Source: Lentisphaerota bacterium (lineage in GTDB: Bacteria > Verrucomicrobiota > Kiritimatiellia > RFP12 > UBA1067). From it: DNA of 33,010 nucleotides. Under the pieces are notes generated by a model. That model ran no database searches and was not told the origin of the DNA. It worked only from the letters and a program-made list of their open reading frames with translations. Below, one piece after another: positions 1 through 8,825 of the stretch. The position numbers were made by a program, and so were the translations under genes. The DNA lies in assembly GCA_012838435.1 (NCBI GenBank), contig DUPH01000389.1, forward strand, positions 1-33,010, given 5' to 3'. Positions within the stretch are counted from its first letter, which is position 1. Each line of letters begins with the position of its first letter.

Positions 1-29
1 GACAACTAAGGGACAGGTGTTTAGACCAC

Positions 30-46
30 AAGCCCCGAAGGGGCTT
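30..46. terminator. Terminator-like hairpin at window start
   Basis: A perfect 7-bp stem (AAGCCCC / GGGGCTT, 3-nt loop) is followed by TTG rather than a long T-run. It may end transcription from a gene left of the window. Overlapping GC-rich hairpins follow at about 51-71 (CCGCG...CGCGG and GCACAG...CTGTGC), so this could also be part of a structured repeat. Only the stems are seen directly. Confidence 0.4.
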
Positions 47-132
47 TGCTCCGCGCACAGCGCGGCTGTGCCTTTGCGTGAGAAAAAAGTGTACTGCTAT
101 CTGTGGCCGGCGCGGTCGTGTCGTGAATCCGG

Positions 133-160
133 TTGACTTCAAACCGGACTGCACCATAAT
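133..160 (+). promoter_or_regulatory. Sigma70-like promoter for the first isomerase gene
   Basis: TTGACT at 133-138 and CATAAT at 155-160 are separated by 16 bp, each one base from consensus. Transcription would start near 167, leaving a leader of about 38 nt with a strong AGAGGAG ribosome site at 191-197 before the ATG at 205. The match is by eye only. Confidence 0.5.
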
Positions 161-204
161 GGGATGTCATCGTGAAGTGACAGAAGAAAAAAGAGGAGTG
201 CAGA

Positions 205-1050
205 ATGAACCTATCTCGTAGACGTTTCATGCGGCAGGCAACTGGATCGCTGGCCGCCATCGCTCTGGCATCCCACAGCAGGGCGGCAGCCGCGCAACCG
301 ACCATCCGCGTCGGCGCGTGCGTGGTTGGGCTTGAGGGCGCCAAGCAGGCGGGACTCGACGGTGTCGAGGTCGGTGCCGGTGGTGCTGCCGACACGCTCG
401 ACATCTTTCAGGCTGGAACGCGCGAGCGCCTCCACCGGCAAATGAAAGCCACGGGGCTTCCGGTCTGTTCAATCATGATGAGCCTGCTGAACCAGTATCC
501 GCTGGCGAGCGATCCGCGTGCACCGGCCTGGCTGGAGCAGTGCATCGACGCCGCACGCGAAATCGGTGCCAAAACTGTTTTGGTGGCGTTCTTCGGCAAG
601 GGCGACCTGCAGAGCGGCAAGCAGATCAAGGAGCCTGAATTCAACGCGGCCGTGGCGCGCCTCAAGGCAGCGGCACCGCGCGCCGCCGCCGCTGGAGTCA
701 CGCTAGCGGTGGAGAACATGCTCAGCGCCGAACAGAACCTGCGGCTGCTGGAAGCGGTGGGACACGACGCCGTGCGCATCTATTACGATGTGTACAACAC
801 CGGTAAATCGCAGGGCTATGACGCGGCCGCCGAGATCCGCACCCTGAAAGGGCGCATCGCTCAAATCCACTTTAAGAACGGGCCGAAGTACCTCGACGAC
901 GACAAGCCTTTCTTCGAGCGCATGGCTGACGCGATCACCGAGACCGGCTACAAAGGCTGGATCGTGCTTGAAACCTCCAGCCCCTCAAAGAACGGCGTGG
1001 CCGACGCCAAACGCAACGCGGACTATGTCCGCTCGCTGTTCAGCAGGTGA
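205..1050 (+). CDS. Tat-exported sugar phosphate isomerase/epimerase-like TIM barrel protein
   Basis: The 281-residue product belongs to the xylose isomerase-like / AP endonuclease 2 TIM-barrel superfamily. Residues 1-30 form a twin-arginine signal (SRRRF, then an Ala-rich stretch), so the protein should act in the periplasm. The four acidic/His positions expected for the divalent metal site are visible: E170 (AVEN), D195 (YYDVYN), H222 (QIHFKNG) and E256 (VLETS). The start is fixed by AGAGGAG six bases upstream of ATG. It is monocistronic, followed by a repeat element. Family members isomerise or epimerise keto-sugars, and many exported homologues in this bacterial group have no assigned substrate. 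The fold is secure; the substrate is unknown. Confidence 0.85.
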   Translation: MNLSRRRFMRQATGSLAAIALASHSRAAAAQPTIRVGACVVGLEGAKQAGLDGVEVGAGGAADTLDIFQAGTRERLHRQMKATGLPVCSIMMSLLNQYPLASDPRAPAWLEQCIDAAREIGAKTVLVAFFGKGDLQSGKQIKEPEFNAAVARLKAAAPRAAAAGVTLAVENMLSAEQNLRLLEAVGHDAVRIYYDVYNTGKSQGYDAAAEIRTLKGRIAQIHFKNGPKYLDDDKPFFERMADAITETGYKGWIVLETSSPSKNGVADAKRNADYVRSLFSR

Positions 1051-1123
1051 GTTCCCTGCTGCGCTTACGACACCCACCAAATATGGTGACTAGCACGGGT
1101 TGTCACGCATGAGATGCGCTAAA

Positions 1124-1422
1124 CCTAAAAAGAGCAGTTGAACCTTCAACTCTCTTTGGTTTCTGGTTTCAAGGTTTCATGGTTTCATGGTTTCATGGTT
1201 TCATCCAAATCGGGATCGGGATCGCTATCGGGATTGATTGTTTAACCACGGAACACACCGAACACACGGAAAGGCATGGCTCTGTTTCCGTGTATTTAGT
1301 GTGTTCCGTGGTTCCAATCAGAAATTGCGTTCTGCACCAAATAGGTGCGGCACGGATCTCAACGGAAGCCAATGTTTACGGGGCTTTGCTCAAAATCCGC
1401 ACACCCAACTGCTCTTTTTAGG
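1124..1422. repeat. 299-bp non-coding element with 17-bp perfect terminal inverted repeats
   Basis: The sequence 1124-1140 (CCTAAAAAGAGCAGTTG) is exactly inverted at 1406-1422. Between the ends lie an 8-bp tandem array (GGTTTCAT, about five units, 1165-1204), a degenerate CGGGAT array (about 1210-1235), a large palindrome (1244-1313) and a small hairpin (GCACC/GGTGC near 1337-1351). A CTAA tetranucleotide occurs just outside each end (1119-1122 and 1423-1426), a possible but weak target duplication. No credible protein is encoded; short frames here read as low-complexity Thr/His/Glu peptides. It fills the gap between genes and resembles a MITE or composite repeat. Confidence 0.55.
1244..1313. 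repeat. 70-nt near-perfect palindromic hairpin
   Basis: AACCACGGAACACAC (1244-1258) pairs with 1299-1313, and ACACGGAAA (1264-1272) pairs with 1285-1293. A 5/5-nt internal loop separates the two stems, and 12 nt form the apical loop. The stem totals 24 bp. The sequence resembles the 'accacggaacacacggaa' intergenic repeat seen in many verrucomicrobial genomes. Confidence 0.65.
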
Positions 1423-1437
1423 CTAATTTCAGCACAC

Positions 1438-3416
1438 TCAGCGGAGCGTGAACACTGAGCCGCGCGGCGGCGGCTCAGGCGGGACGACCGTCAGCGCGGC
1501 GATCTCGTCGTCCGTCAGGGCGCGATCGTAGACGCGTACCTCGTCCCAAATGCCGTTGCCTTTGGAATTGCCCTTATGCCCGCCCGCCAGATTCAGCGTC
1601 GGATCGGGATCGATCCAGCCGCTCTCCAACAGCGTACTGGTCTGCCGGACGACGCCGTCTACATACAGCCATGTCTTGCCCATGCCAAGATCCCAGACGA
1701 ACGCGATGTGATACCAGTTGTCCGGGCCGCGCAGGTTATCGAGATTATACTGGACGAAGCCGCCGCCGGTCTTGTTGCTGACGCGCGAAGCCAGCCGCCC
1801 GTCTCCATAGATCCAGCATTCCCAGTACTCCGAGTTTACGTAATTATCGAACACGGCCTGATAATTATACCAAGGACGCGCGTAGTACCACAGCGCGATC
1901 GTGCCGACCGTCGATCCCAACACGTTGGAGATCGAGGCGTTGTCGCCGCTGTTCCCCGTTGGCGTCCCGCAGCTCAGCCCCTTATAGAAAGCGCCCTGCG
2001 TCTTGACGTAGACCGGCGAGCCGCCCAGCACCACCGCGTTGCCGCCGACAACATCCACCGCCGTGCCGTCGAATGGCACGTATGCGATCAACCCGCCCTG
2101 TTGCACGCGCTTCTCGTTGAAAATCTCGGCCACACGGCTGGCCGAGAGCGGCGTCTCGAAGATCTGCAAGTCCGAGGCGCCCCGCGCGCAGGTGTATTGC
2201 CAGAATGTCCGCCGCCGATATAAAAATTTGTCCCCGGGGTCGGCCACGCCGAGCCGTTGGTGTCAGTAATGCGGCTGCGCTCAACACCGTTGACATACAG
2301 CACCATGTTGCTGGAGAGCGCGTCCCATGTGCTGACGATGTGATACCAGCAGTTGGACCCGTTACCCAGCCCGACCAGCGCCCTTTGCGACCCTGATCCC
2401 GTAGAACGGAACTGGAGATTACCTGCCCCGTCAATCCAGCATTCGTAATGGTTGGCGCCCACCGAATTGTCGAAAACCGAGTTGAAGTCGTACCACGGCC
2501 CGGGCGCGTAGTACCACAACGCCACCGAACCCGAAGTGGAGAGCCGGTACGGTATGGACGCATAGTCATCCACGCCGTCCAGCGCCAGCGCCTGACCGAG
2601 GCCGTACAGCCCGTTCGTCCAGACGGGGTCGCCGACGAGCGTCGCGTCAAACGCCGCGCCGCCCGTACCGGTGTTCGTGAGATCGGCATCAAACGACACC
2701 TTCACCGCCGGCGTTTGTTCAGCGATCAGGGCGTGCAGCGCCTGCACCTGCGTGTCTGCCAGCGTCGTCGTGTAGATGCGTACATCGTCCAGAATGCCTT
2801 CGGCCGGATCGTTGCCCTTGTGCCCGCCGAAGTAAATCTTCGCGCCGGGGACGAGCCAGTCGGTGATGTGAGTGCGCGCGCCCTCGCAACCGTTCACATA
2901 CAGACGGACGTGGTTTGTCTCGGCCCACCGATCCCAGGTCACGGCAAAGTGATACCAGACATTTGTGCCATTTTGCTTGTTGTTGAGATTGTCATAAGAG
3001 ACGATCCCTTGGCCTGCCAGCCTGAAGCGCACGACCGAGCTGCCGTAGATCCACATCTCCCATTGGTCGGGATTCATGATGTTATCGAAGAGAGAGTGGT
3101 AATTATAAAATCGGGACGGTTTGTACCAAAACGCGATGGTGCCCTGATCGCCGAGGGCATGAGACACCGCCGCATACCCCTCGCTGCCGCCAAGCAAACA
3201 AAGCCCGCCCCCGGCAATGCCGTTGGTGTACGCCACCGCGCCGGACACGTCCGCGTCATACAAGGAGCCGCCGCTACCGCAGTTGGTCGCCGCCCCGCCG
3301 TCAAAGGTCCAATGCACCAGCGGCACCGGCAGCGGATCAGCGTGCAATCCCGAGACAAACACCGCCGTCATCAGGACGCCCACGCACCACACCGCACCCT
3401 TCAAGTACCTGTCCAT
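1438..3416 (-). pseudogene. Secreted triple-LamG protein interrupted by a one-base frameshift
   Basis: The 5' frame starts at 3416 with AAGGAG upstream and a signal peptide (about residues 1-27). It encodes two LamG/concanavalin-like lectin domains of about 195 residues each, then goes out of frame near 2180-2183. The frame resumes as GASDLQIFETPLSAS and encodes a third LamG domain down to the stop at 1438. Each repeat carries the pattern FDN..., WYH...WD, LYVNG and GGHKGN...DDVRIY. Restoring one G in the GGGG run (minus strand) joins repeats two and three in a natural way, giving about 660 residues. LamG proteins usually bind glycans or mediate adhesion. It lies 135 nt downstream of a glycosidase gene, probably co-transcribed. 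The break may be a real mutation or a homopolymer sequencing error. Confidence 0.75.
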
Positions 3417-3493
3417 ATCTCCACTCCTTACGCTCTGCGTTCACCCCACGCCGGTCCTAATCAGGCTCAACACCCCAAAAGATACCTTTATAC

Positions 3494-3524
3494 TGTAAGT
3501 ATCTCGTTGGGTTCGTGTAAGTAT
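3494..3524. promoter_or_regulatory. Two direct TGTAAGTAT repeats upstream of the LamG gene
   Basis: TGTAAGTAT occurs at 3494-3502 and 3516-3524, spaced 22 bp start to start, about two helical turns. They lie 80-110 bp upstream of the LamG start (minus strand). Same-face direct repeats suggest an operator, but no cognate regulator is known here. Confidence 0.3.
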
Positions 3525-3551
3525 TCCGCTAATTTTTTGACTGATAAGGCA

Positions 3552-6500
3552 CTAAGGCGCAGGCACGACCGCAATGGTGGATATCTCGAAAGCGTGCGGC
3601 ACGTCAGCCGCCTGCGGATAGAGCCATTTACCAAAGCAGACGTTGATCGTTGCCAGGCGCGAGAGCCGTAAGTGCGGTCCAGCCCGATCAGCCATCGCGC
3701 GATCCCACTGCGTGAAGAGCCTCAGCTTGCGCAACGGGATGCGATGCGTCTGCCAGGCGGCGGTCAACGGGATATTCGTTCCCCACGCCACGCCGTCGTT
3801 TTCGATCAAAGCCAACTCGAAGGCGGTCGTCCGGGGTTGCGCCGCCCGTGCGCGGACGACCAGCACCGCGTCGGCTCCCTCGGTCTGCCACAGCCGTGCG
3901 CAGGTGCGGCCATCGCACGGCACGCGCAGCGACAGGCTGTCGCGTTCGCCGTCGAACCGTTCCGCACCCAAATGCACCGCAGGACGCCCCTCATCATCGC
4001 TCAGCCCCCAGCGCCGCAAGGGTGCCTGCCAAAGCGGTACGCGCAACCAAGCGGTAGTGTCGAACAGACTCCAAGCACCGTCGCCGGCCACTGCGTCCAA
4101 GCGTAACGCCGGCGTCAGCGCCACCCACTCCAGCACGGCGAGATCAATGCTCACGCCATTCGTCGACGTCCCCTCGGGGAACAGCCACGCACCGGTCAGC
4201 ACACTCAGGCGTTCGACCTCGCTCCAGCGGAAGGCATCGCGCGCGGGCAACCCCCACAACGGGATCAGTTCAGCAGCCGGGACGATCGTCTCGCTCCAGC
4301 CGTTGCCGACGCGCAGGTTACAGCCCAGCCCTTGGCTGTTCTTCATGCGGAAACCCAACTCAACCCGCGCACCGGGCGCGCCGCCGCGCGCGACGACACG
4401 TAAGCCCCACCCCAGTGGATCGGGCGCGCCGTTACGTTCTGCCGGTCGGAGCGTGGCGGCATCCGCCACGAATGGCAGCACATAACCTGCGGCGGCCCGG
4501 TCGGTCCCTACGTCCGCGACGCTCAACCGCAACGCGCGCCGCGCACCGTCTTGAATGCACGTAACCGATGTCTCGCCGGTACCGTTAACGATGGCACGTG
4601 GCGGTGCCTCCGGCAGTTGGATAAGCGCCGCCGTCCGCGACGGTTCCGCCGGGGACCACTTCGCGCCGGCAGTCGCGGCACGCGGATATTCGGCCACGCC
4701 GCCCGCGCCAGATGCACGGAAGGTGAGGTTCCATACGCCGGGCGTGAGCGCTTCCCCCGGCACCGTACCGGTAAAACGGCCGGATGTGCGTGTCGGCTGT
4801 TCCGCGCGCGCCAACGCCACTTCCATGCACCGACCGCCCGTCGACACCAGCCGCGCCGTGACCTGGGTGGCAAGCGCGGCTTCGGCGTGCAGTTCCAGCG
4901 GCAGACCGGCACGCCACTGCGACCGCGCGGTTGCACGCAGCAACGGCTCGACAATTTCGGGAGCGGGCGGCGGCGCGATCCAACGCGGTGCCAGCACCGC
5001 CGCGCGGCTCACACTCGCGGCGGAGGGTGCGGCCTCGTCACGAGTCAGCAGATAGTCGCCCGGAGCGACCTCGAATGTGCCGTCCCGCGCGGTCGCGAGG
5101 CGCTCCCCGACACGGCCGTCGGCGAACGCCCGTACGGCAAAGCGCGTTCCTAGATCCGGCAGGCGTAGCGTCATAACGGGACGCCCCGGCAACACCCGCA
5201 CCTTGGGTTCCGATGTACCGGTGAAGGGATCGGCTACGGTGAAGACATCGGGATAAAGTTGCAAGCGCCAGACGCCGGACTCCGCACGATCCAGGAAATA
5301 GGCTCCGCTGCCGCACGACGTAACCAGTGGCGAAATGCCGCAGCCCCACACCCGTTCCAGCCGCTCCGGGGCGGGCGGCGGCGTGCGCGTGGCATTGCTG
5401 TGGAGATAGCGCGTCTCGGTCACCAGTTCCGAAAGGTTTTCTGTCGCCGAGACACGGAACGGCGGGAAGCGCATCTCGGTATCGGCCGGCGTGAACGACG
5501 CGCCGCGCGGTACGCGGGCAAAGACCTCGGCGGCGATAGCCAGCGAAATCGCTTTGTTCGGCGTGTAAACCAGATTCAGGTGGTGGGTCTGCCAGTTGCG
5601 GTTCACATCCGCCAGCGGCATGGGGTCGTATTGAAACTGCGAGGCGACCTGTACCCCTTCGGAGCGGAACAGGAGGGCCATGGCCGGGAACATGTAGGAA
5701 CCGTTCATGTCGGCGGCGTCGAACTCGTAGACCATGCGCGACTTGCGCGCGATCGAGGCGTCGGGTTGGAGCGAAGTCGCACGGACGCGACCGAGCTGCG
5801 GGCCTTCCAACTCATATCCCGCGACCAACCCCGTGGGATAGATGGCGCAGGTGACGCCATCGACACGCGAGGCACCGGCAGCAGCGTTGCGCCCCTGCCA
5901 CGAGTTGTAATAAATCGGCTTGGTCGTGCCACTCGCACGCAGGGCATCCGCCAGCGTGTTGATGTAATCGGTCACCAGACTGTCCGGCGTACCCTTCGGA
6001 TAGAGCGGCTCGTTGATGCACTCAAAGGCGAGTACACAAGGATCGTCGGCGTAGCGGCGTCCGGTGATGCGGTTGACGTGCTCGGCGAACTGCTTGAGGA
6101 AACGGGCTTGGGCCGGCCAGGTGGCGCGGTCGGCAGTCAGTTCGCGCATCGTGTGGAAATCCGAGAAGCCCTGCGTGCGTTCGGTCCAGACGCCGCCGCC
6201 CCACCAAGCGATCGGCGTGAGCACGGTGTAGAGCCCCTGCTCGCGGCAGACGTCGATCAACTCATCCAACAACGCCAGATGCTCGTTGTCGAGCAGGTTA
6301 CCCTCGCGGTCGCTGAACTGGCGCTCAAAGCAATGGACACGGATGCAGCCCAAACCCAGACGGCGGAAATGGGCCACGTCATCGCGCATGACCTGCCGAT
6401 GGTCGAGACCCAAGCGCTTGAGTGCCGCATGATCTATGGTAAACGGCGTATAGTAGTTGACGCCCAGCAACGCGACCTCGTCGCCGGTGTCAGTCCAGCG

Positions 6501-6605
6501 CAACACGCCTTCGGCGTCGACCCGTGCCAAACGGTCGGCCCCAGCCAACAGTGTCTGCACCAGCAACAGCCCCATCACGACCATCCGCGCTCGTTTCATC
6601 ATCAC
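3552..6605 (-). CDS. Secreted GH-A clan glycoside hydrolase (GH5-like) with C-terminal beta-rich modules
   Basis: The 1017-residue product begins with a hydrophobic signal peptide (about 1-23). An (alpha/beta)8 catalytic region spans roughly 30-370. It contains GVNYYTPF at about 48, RVHCFE near 89, the acid/base motif ECINEP with E199, and a likely nucleophile E294 in MVYEFDAAD. These are the two carboxylates expected of retaining GH-A enzymes of the mannanase/cellulase type. The remaining 600 residues are beta-rich and end in a possible carbohydrate-binding fold (about 860-1017). AGAGGAG precedes the first of three consecutive methionine codons. It is likely co-transcribed with the downstream LamG gene. 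The exact GH family and substrate cannot be read from sequence alone; GH5-like is the best guess. Confidence 0.75.
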   Translation of the reverse strand: MMMKRARMVVMGLLLVQTLLAGADRLARVDAEGVLRWTDTGDEVALLGVNYYTPFTIDHAALKRLGLDHRQVMRDDVAHFRRLGLGCIRVHCFERQFSDREGNLLDNEHLALLDELIDVCREQGLYTVLTPIAWWGGGVWTERTQGFSDFHTMRELTADRATWPAQARFLKQFAEHVNRITGRRYADDPCVLAFECINEPLYPKGTPDSLVTDYINTLADALRASGTTKPIYYNSWQGRNAAAGASRVDGVTCAIYPTGLVAGYELEGPQLGRVRATSLQPDASIARKSRMVYEFDAADMNGSYMFPAMALLFRSEGVQVASQFQYDPMPLADVNRNWQTHHLNLVYTPNKAISLAIAAEVFARVPRGASFTPADTEMRFPPFRVSATENLSELVTETRYLHSNATRTPPPAPERLERVWGCGISPLVTSCGSGAYFLDRAESGVWRLQLYPDVFTVADPFTGTSEPKVRVLPGRPVMTLRLPDLGTRFAVRAFADGRVGERLATARDGTFEVAPGDYLLTRDEAAPSAASVSRAAVLAPRWIAPPPAPEIVEPLLRATARSQWRAGLPLELHAEAALATQVTARLVSTGGRCMEVALARAEQPTRTSGRFTGTVPGEALTPGVWNLTFRASGAGGVAEYPRAATAGAKWSPAEPSRTAALIQLPEAPPRAIVNGTGETSVTCIQDGARRALRLSVADVGTDRAAAGYVLPFVADAATLRPAERNGAPDPLGWGLRVVARGGAPGARVELGFRMKNSQGLGCNLRVGNGWSETIVPAAELIPLWGLPARDAFRWSEVERLSVLTGAWLFPEGTSTNGVSIDLAVLEWVALTPALRLDAVAGDGAWSLFDTTAWLRVPLWQAPLRRWGLSDDEGRPAVHLGAERFDGERDSLSLRVPCDGRTCARLWQTEGADAVLVVRARAAQPRTTAFELALIENDGVAWGTNIPLTAAWQTHRIPLRKLRLFTQWDRAMADRAGPHLRLSRLATINVCFGKWLYPQAADVPHAFEISTIAVVPAP

Positions 6606-6638
6606 TTACTCCTCTCGTCCGTCCGCGTGTATCCTCTA

Positions 6639-6667
6639 TTGTTGCGAGCGGCAGAATATTATATACT
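6639..6667 (+). promoter_or_regulatory. Probable promoter of the fabH-like operon
   Basis: TTGTTG at 6639-6644 and TATACT at 6662-6667 are separated by 17 bp in the 104-bp divergent gap between the glycosidase and the fabH-like gene. Several overlapping AT-rich hexamers are present, so the exact -10 is uncertain. Confidence 0.4.
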
Positions 6668-6709
6668 CTGACCTTCTTTTGATCAAAGACGAAACCAGTG
6701 GACACGCGC

Positions 6710-7693
6710 ATGAGTGAGCGTACATTGACAGCAAAAATAACCGGTGTCGGTAAGGCGTTGCCCGAAAAACGACTGACCAACGCCGACCTTGAGAAAATGG
6801 TCGAGACCAGCGACGCCTGGATCAGACAACGTGTAGGTATCCGCGAGCGACGCATCGCCGCGCCGGGCGAATACGCCTCCGACCTCGCCGCGCGAGCGGC
6901 CGCAGCGGCCTTGGCCCAGTCGGGTATCGCAGCCGACCAGATCGACCTGATTCTGGTCGCCACCTCCACGCCCGACACGATCTACCCGTCGGTAGCCTGC
7001 CTGGTGCAAAAGGCCATAGGCGCACTCCATGCGGGCGTGTTAGACATCAGTGCCGCCTGCACCGGCTTCGTCTACGGCGCGAATCTCGCCTGGGGCATGA
7101 TCCGCTCCGGTCTGGCGAAGCACGTTTTGGTCATCGGTGCCGAGGTGAACAGCGCGATCGTCAACTGGAAGGACCGCGACACTTGCATCCTGTTCGGCGA
7201 TGGCGCGGGTGCCGCCGTGTTCAGCGTGCATGCGTCCGACACCGAAGGCGTGCTTTCTGCAAAGCTGGGTGGCGATGGCAACCTGACCGATCTGCTGGAG
7301 ATCGCCAATAGCGGCGTCCGCCCCAATCCAGATGTGCCGGGACGCTACATCACCATGCAGGGTAACGAAGTCTTCAAGCAGGCAGTGCGTAATATGTCGG
7401 AGTGTGCCGTGTGTGCGCTCGATCGCGCCGGGCTCAGCTCGAACGATATTTCGCTGATGATTGCCCACCAAGCCAACACCCGCATCATTGATGCCGTAGC
7501 CAGACGACTCGACTTGCCCTCCGAAAAGGTCTTCGTCAACATCGCCGACTACGGTAACACCTCGGCCGCCACGATCCCGATCGCACTCTGCGAAGCACTG
7601 GAACAAGGCCGCGTCAAAAAGGGCGACGTACTGGTACTGGTCGCCTTCGGCGCGGGCTTGACGTGGGGTGCCCTGACGTTGCGTTGGGTCTAG
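6710..7693 (+). CDS. fabH: 3-oxoacyl-ACP synthase III (beta-ketoacyl-ACP synthase III)
   Basis: The 327-residue thiolase-fold enzyme condenses acetyl- or acyl-CoA with malonyl-ACP to start fatty acid synthesis in the cytoplasm. The catalytic triad is complete: C117 (SAACTGF), H253 (IAHQANTRII) and N283 (YGNTSAATIP). The family hallmark WIRQRVGIRERR is at about residues 37-48. The length matches typical FabH (about 320). The ATG at 6710 is preferred to an in-frame GTG at 6698; neither has a good ribosome site. It leads an operon with a secreted helical protein and a kinase-like gene rather than the usual plsX-fabD-fabG-acpP neighbours, so it may serve a specialised acyl chain instead of bulk lipid synthesis. 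The enzyme class is secure; the special role is inference. Confidence 0.92.
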   Translation: MSERTLTAKITGVGKALPEKRLTNADLEKMVETSDAWIRQRVGIRERRIAAPGEYASDLAARAAAAALAQSGIAADQIDLILVATSTPDTIYPSVACLVQKAIGALHAGVLDISAACTGFVYGANLAWGMIRSGLAKHVLVIGAEVNSAIVNWKDRDTCILFGDGAGAAVFSVHASDTEGVLSAKLGGDGNLTDLLEIANSGVRPNPDVPGRYITMQGNEVFKQAVRNMSECAVCALDRAGLSSNDISLMIAHQANTRIIDAVARRLDLPSEKVFVNIADYGNTSAATIPIALCEALEQGRVKKGDVLVLVAFGAGLTWGALTLRWV

Positions 7694-7737
7694 CACTGCG
7701 CAGATCTGCGCAGCGAAAAAGCTTCAGGGTTGATGTC

Positions 7738-8814
7738 ATGAAAACCGCCGTTCTATGTCTGGCACTCTGCGTCGCAGGCGTCGGCGCGATGCAGGCCGAC
7801 GACCGCGCGTCGAATGCTGCGGCGCGCCCGGCGGTTGACCGTTGCCTGCAACACATCCGCGCCTGCCAACTTGCGGACGGCGCATTCGCGCAAGTCAGCC
7901 CGCAGGGCCGCCCAGGCGCACCGGTCTGGATCGTGCCCTACTTCTCCCACCTCGCCGCGCTGGCCCTGCTGGCGAACGTCGAAGCGGGCGGTCCGGCCGA
8001 CGACCTTGCACGCGCCGGGCGCTGGCTGAACTGGTGCGTCGCGCATCAGAACGCCGCAGGTTATTGGAACGACTTCGAGGGCACGCTCAGCACTTATCGC
8101 GAGACCGACAAGGTCGATGCTTGGGACAGCGCGGCCGCCCTTTGCCTGCTGGTCGCTGACCGTTTCCGTCAAGCCGGGGGCACCCTCACGGTAGCGCATA
8201 TCGAAGTCGCCCGCCGCGCGTTCGCCTGTGTCGTGAGCGTGACCGACCCGACGGATGGCCTGACCTGGGCCAAGCCTGATTATCGCGTGAAGTATCTGAT
8301 GGACAACATTGAGGTCAGGGCCGGCCTGCTGGCCGCTGAAAGGCTCTTTGTTGCGTCCGGACGGGCGGAAGAGGCACGTGACGCACGCGAGCGGGCGGAG
8401 CGCCTTGGACGTGCGTTGGACTCATTCTGGTTGCCGGAACGGCGGCGCTACAGTCATGCCCTGTTCGCCAATGAGTCGCATGCCAAAGCGAGCGACGAGC
8501 ACTATCCGGAAGGGCTGGCGCAACTCTACGGCCTCGCTTTTATCGAACCGCGTATCGCATGCTGGGAGACGGTCTGCCGCGATTTCACCGTGAGAACGGG
8601 ACCGCGCACCTCGTTCGGTGCTGAGTGGTGGTTGATGGCAGCCACGCGCATGGGCGATGAACCGACACGCCTCTGGCGTACACGCGTGATAGAAGCAATC
8701 GCCACATTCACGGAACGCACCTACCTGCAGCGGCATGCGATTTCGGTTCTCGCGTTGCTGCAAGGCGCATCCTGTCTCGCGCCGCAAACGTCGGCACGGA
8801 TCGACCAACCGTAA
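7738..8814 (+). CDS. Secreted alpha-helical toroid-like protein of unknown function
   Basis: The start is taken at ATG 7738 because it opens a clear signal peptide (MKTAVLCLALCVAGVGAMQA) and lies 44 nt after fabH; an upstream in-frame GTG overlaps fabH and lacks these features. The 358-residue protein contains repeated amphipathic helix pairs with conserved aromatic and acidic residues (GYWNDFEGT, TDKVDAWDSAAALCLL, DEHYPEGLAQLYGL, FGAEWWLMAA). That pattern resembles the (alpha/alpha)6 toroids of glycoside hydrolases, polysaccharide lyases and squalene-cyclase-like proteins. I cannot assign a family. It sits between fabH and a lipopolysaccharide-kinase-like gene, with 11 nt to the latter, suggesting envelope glycan or glycolipid metabolism. 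Confidence 0.7.
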   Translation: MKTAVLCLALCVAGVGAMQADDRASNAAARPAVDRCLQHIRACQLADGAFAQVSPQGRPGAPVWIVPYFSHLAALALLANVEAGGPADDLARAGRWLNWCVAHQNAAGYWNDFEGTLSTYRETDKVDAWDSAAALCLLVADRFRQAGGTLTVAHIEVARRAFACVVSVTDPTDGLTWAKPDYRVKYLMDNIEVRAGLLAAERLFVASGRAEEARDARERAERLGRALDSFWLPERRRYSHALFANESHAKASDEHYPEGLAQLYGLAFIEPRIACWETVCRDFTVRTGPRTSFGAEWWLMAATRMGDEPTRLWRTRVIEAIATFTERTYLQRHAISVLALLQGASCLAPQTSARIDQP

Positions 8815-8825
8815 CAAGGAGCATC

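Noticed and set aside
1179-1426. Two short frames (62 and 80 residues) in the gap after the first gene
   Set aside because: They read through the 8-bp tandem array and palindrome, producing low-complexity Thr/Glu/His peptides with no ribosome site.
2180-2183. Programmed -1 frameshift in the LamG gene
   Set aside because: There is no X-XXY-YYZ slippery heptamer or strong downstream stem; loss of one G from a homopolymer explains the break more simply.
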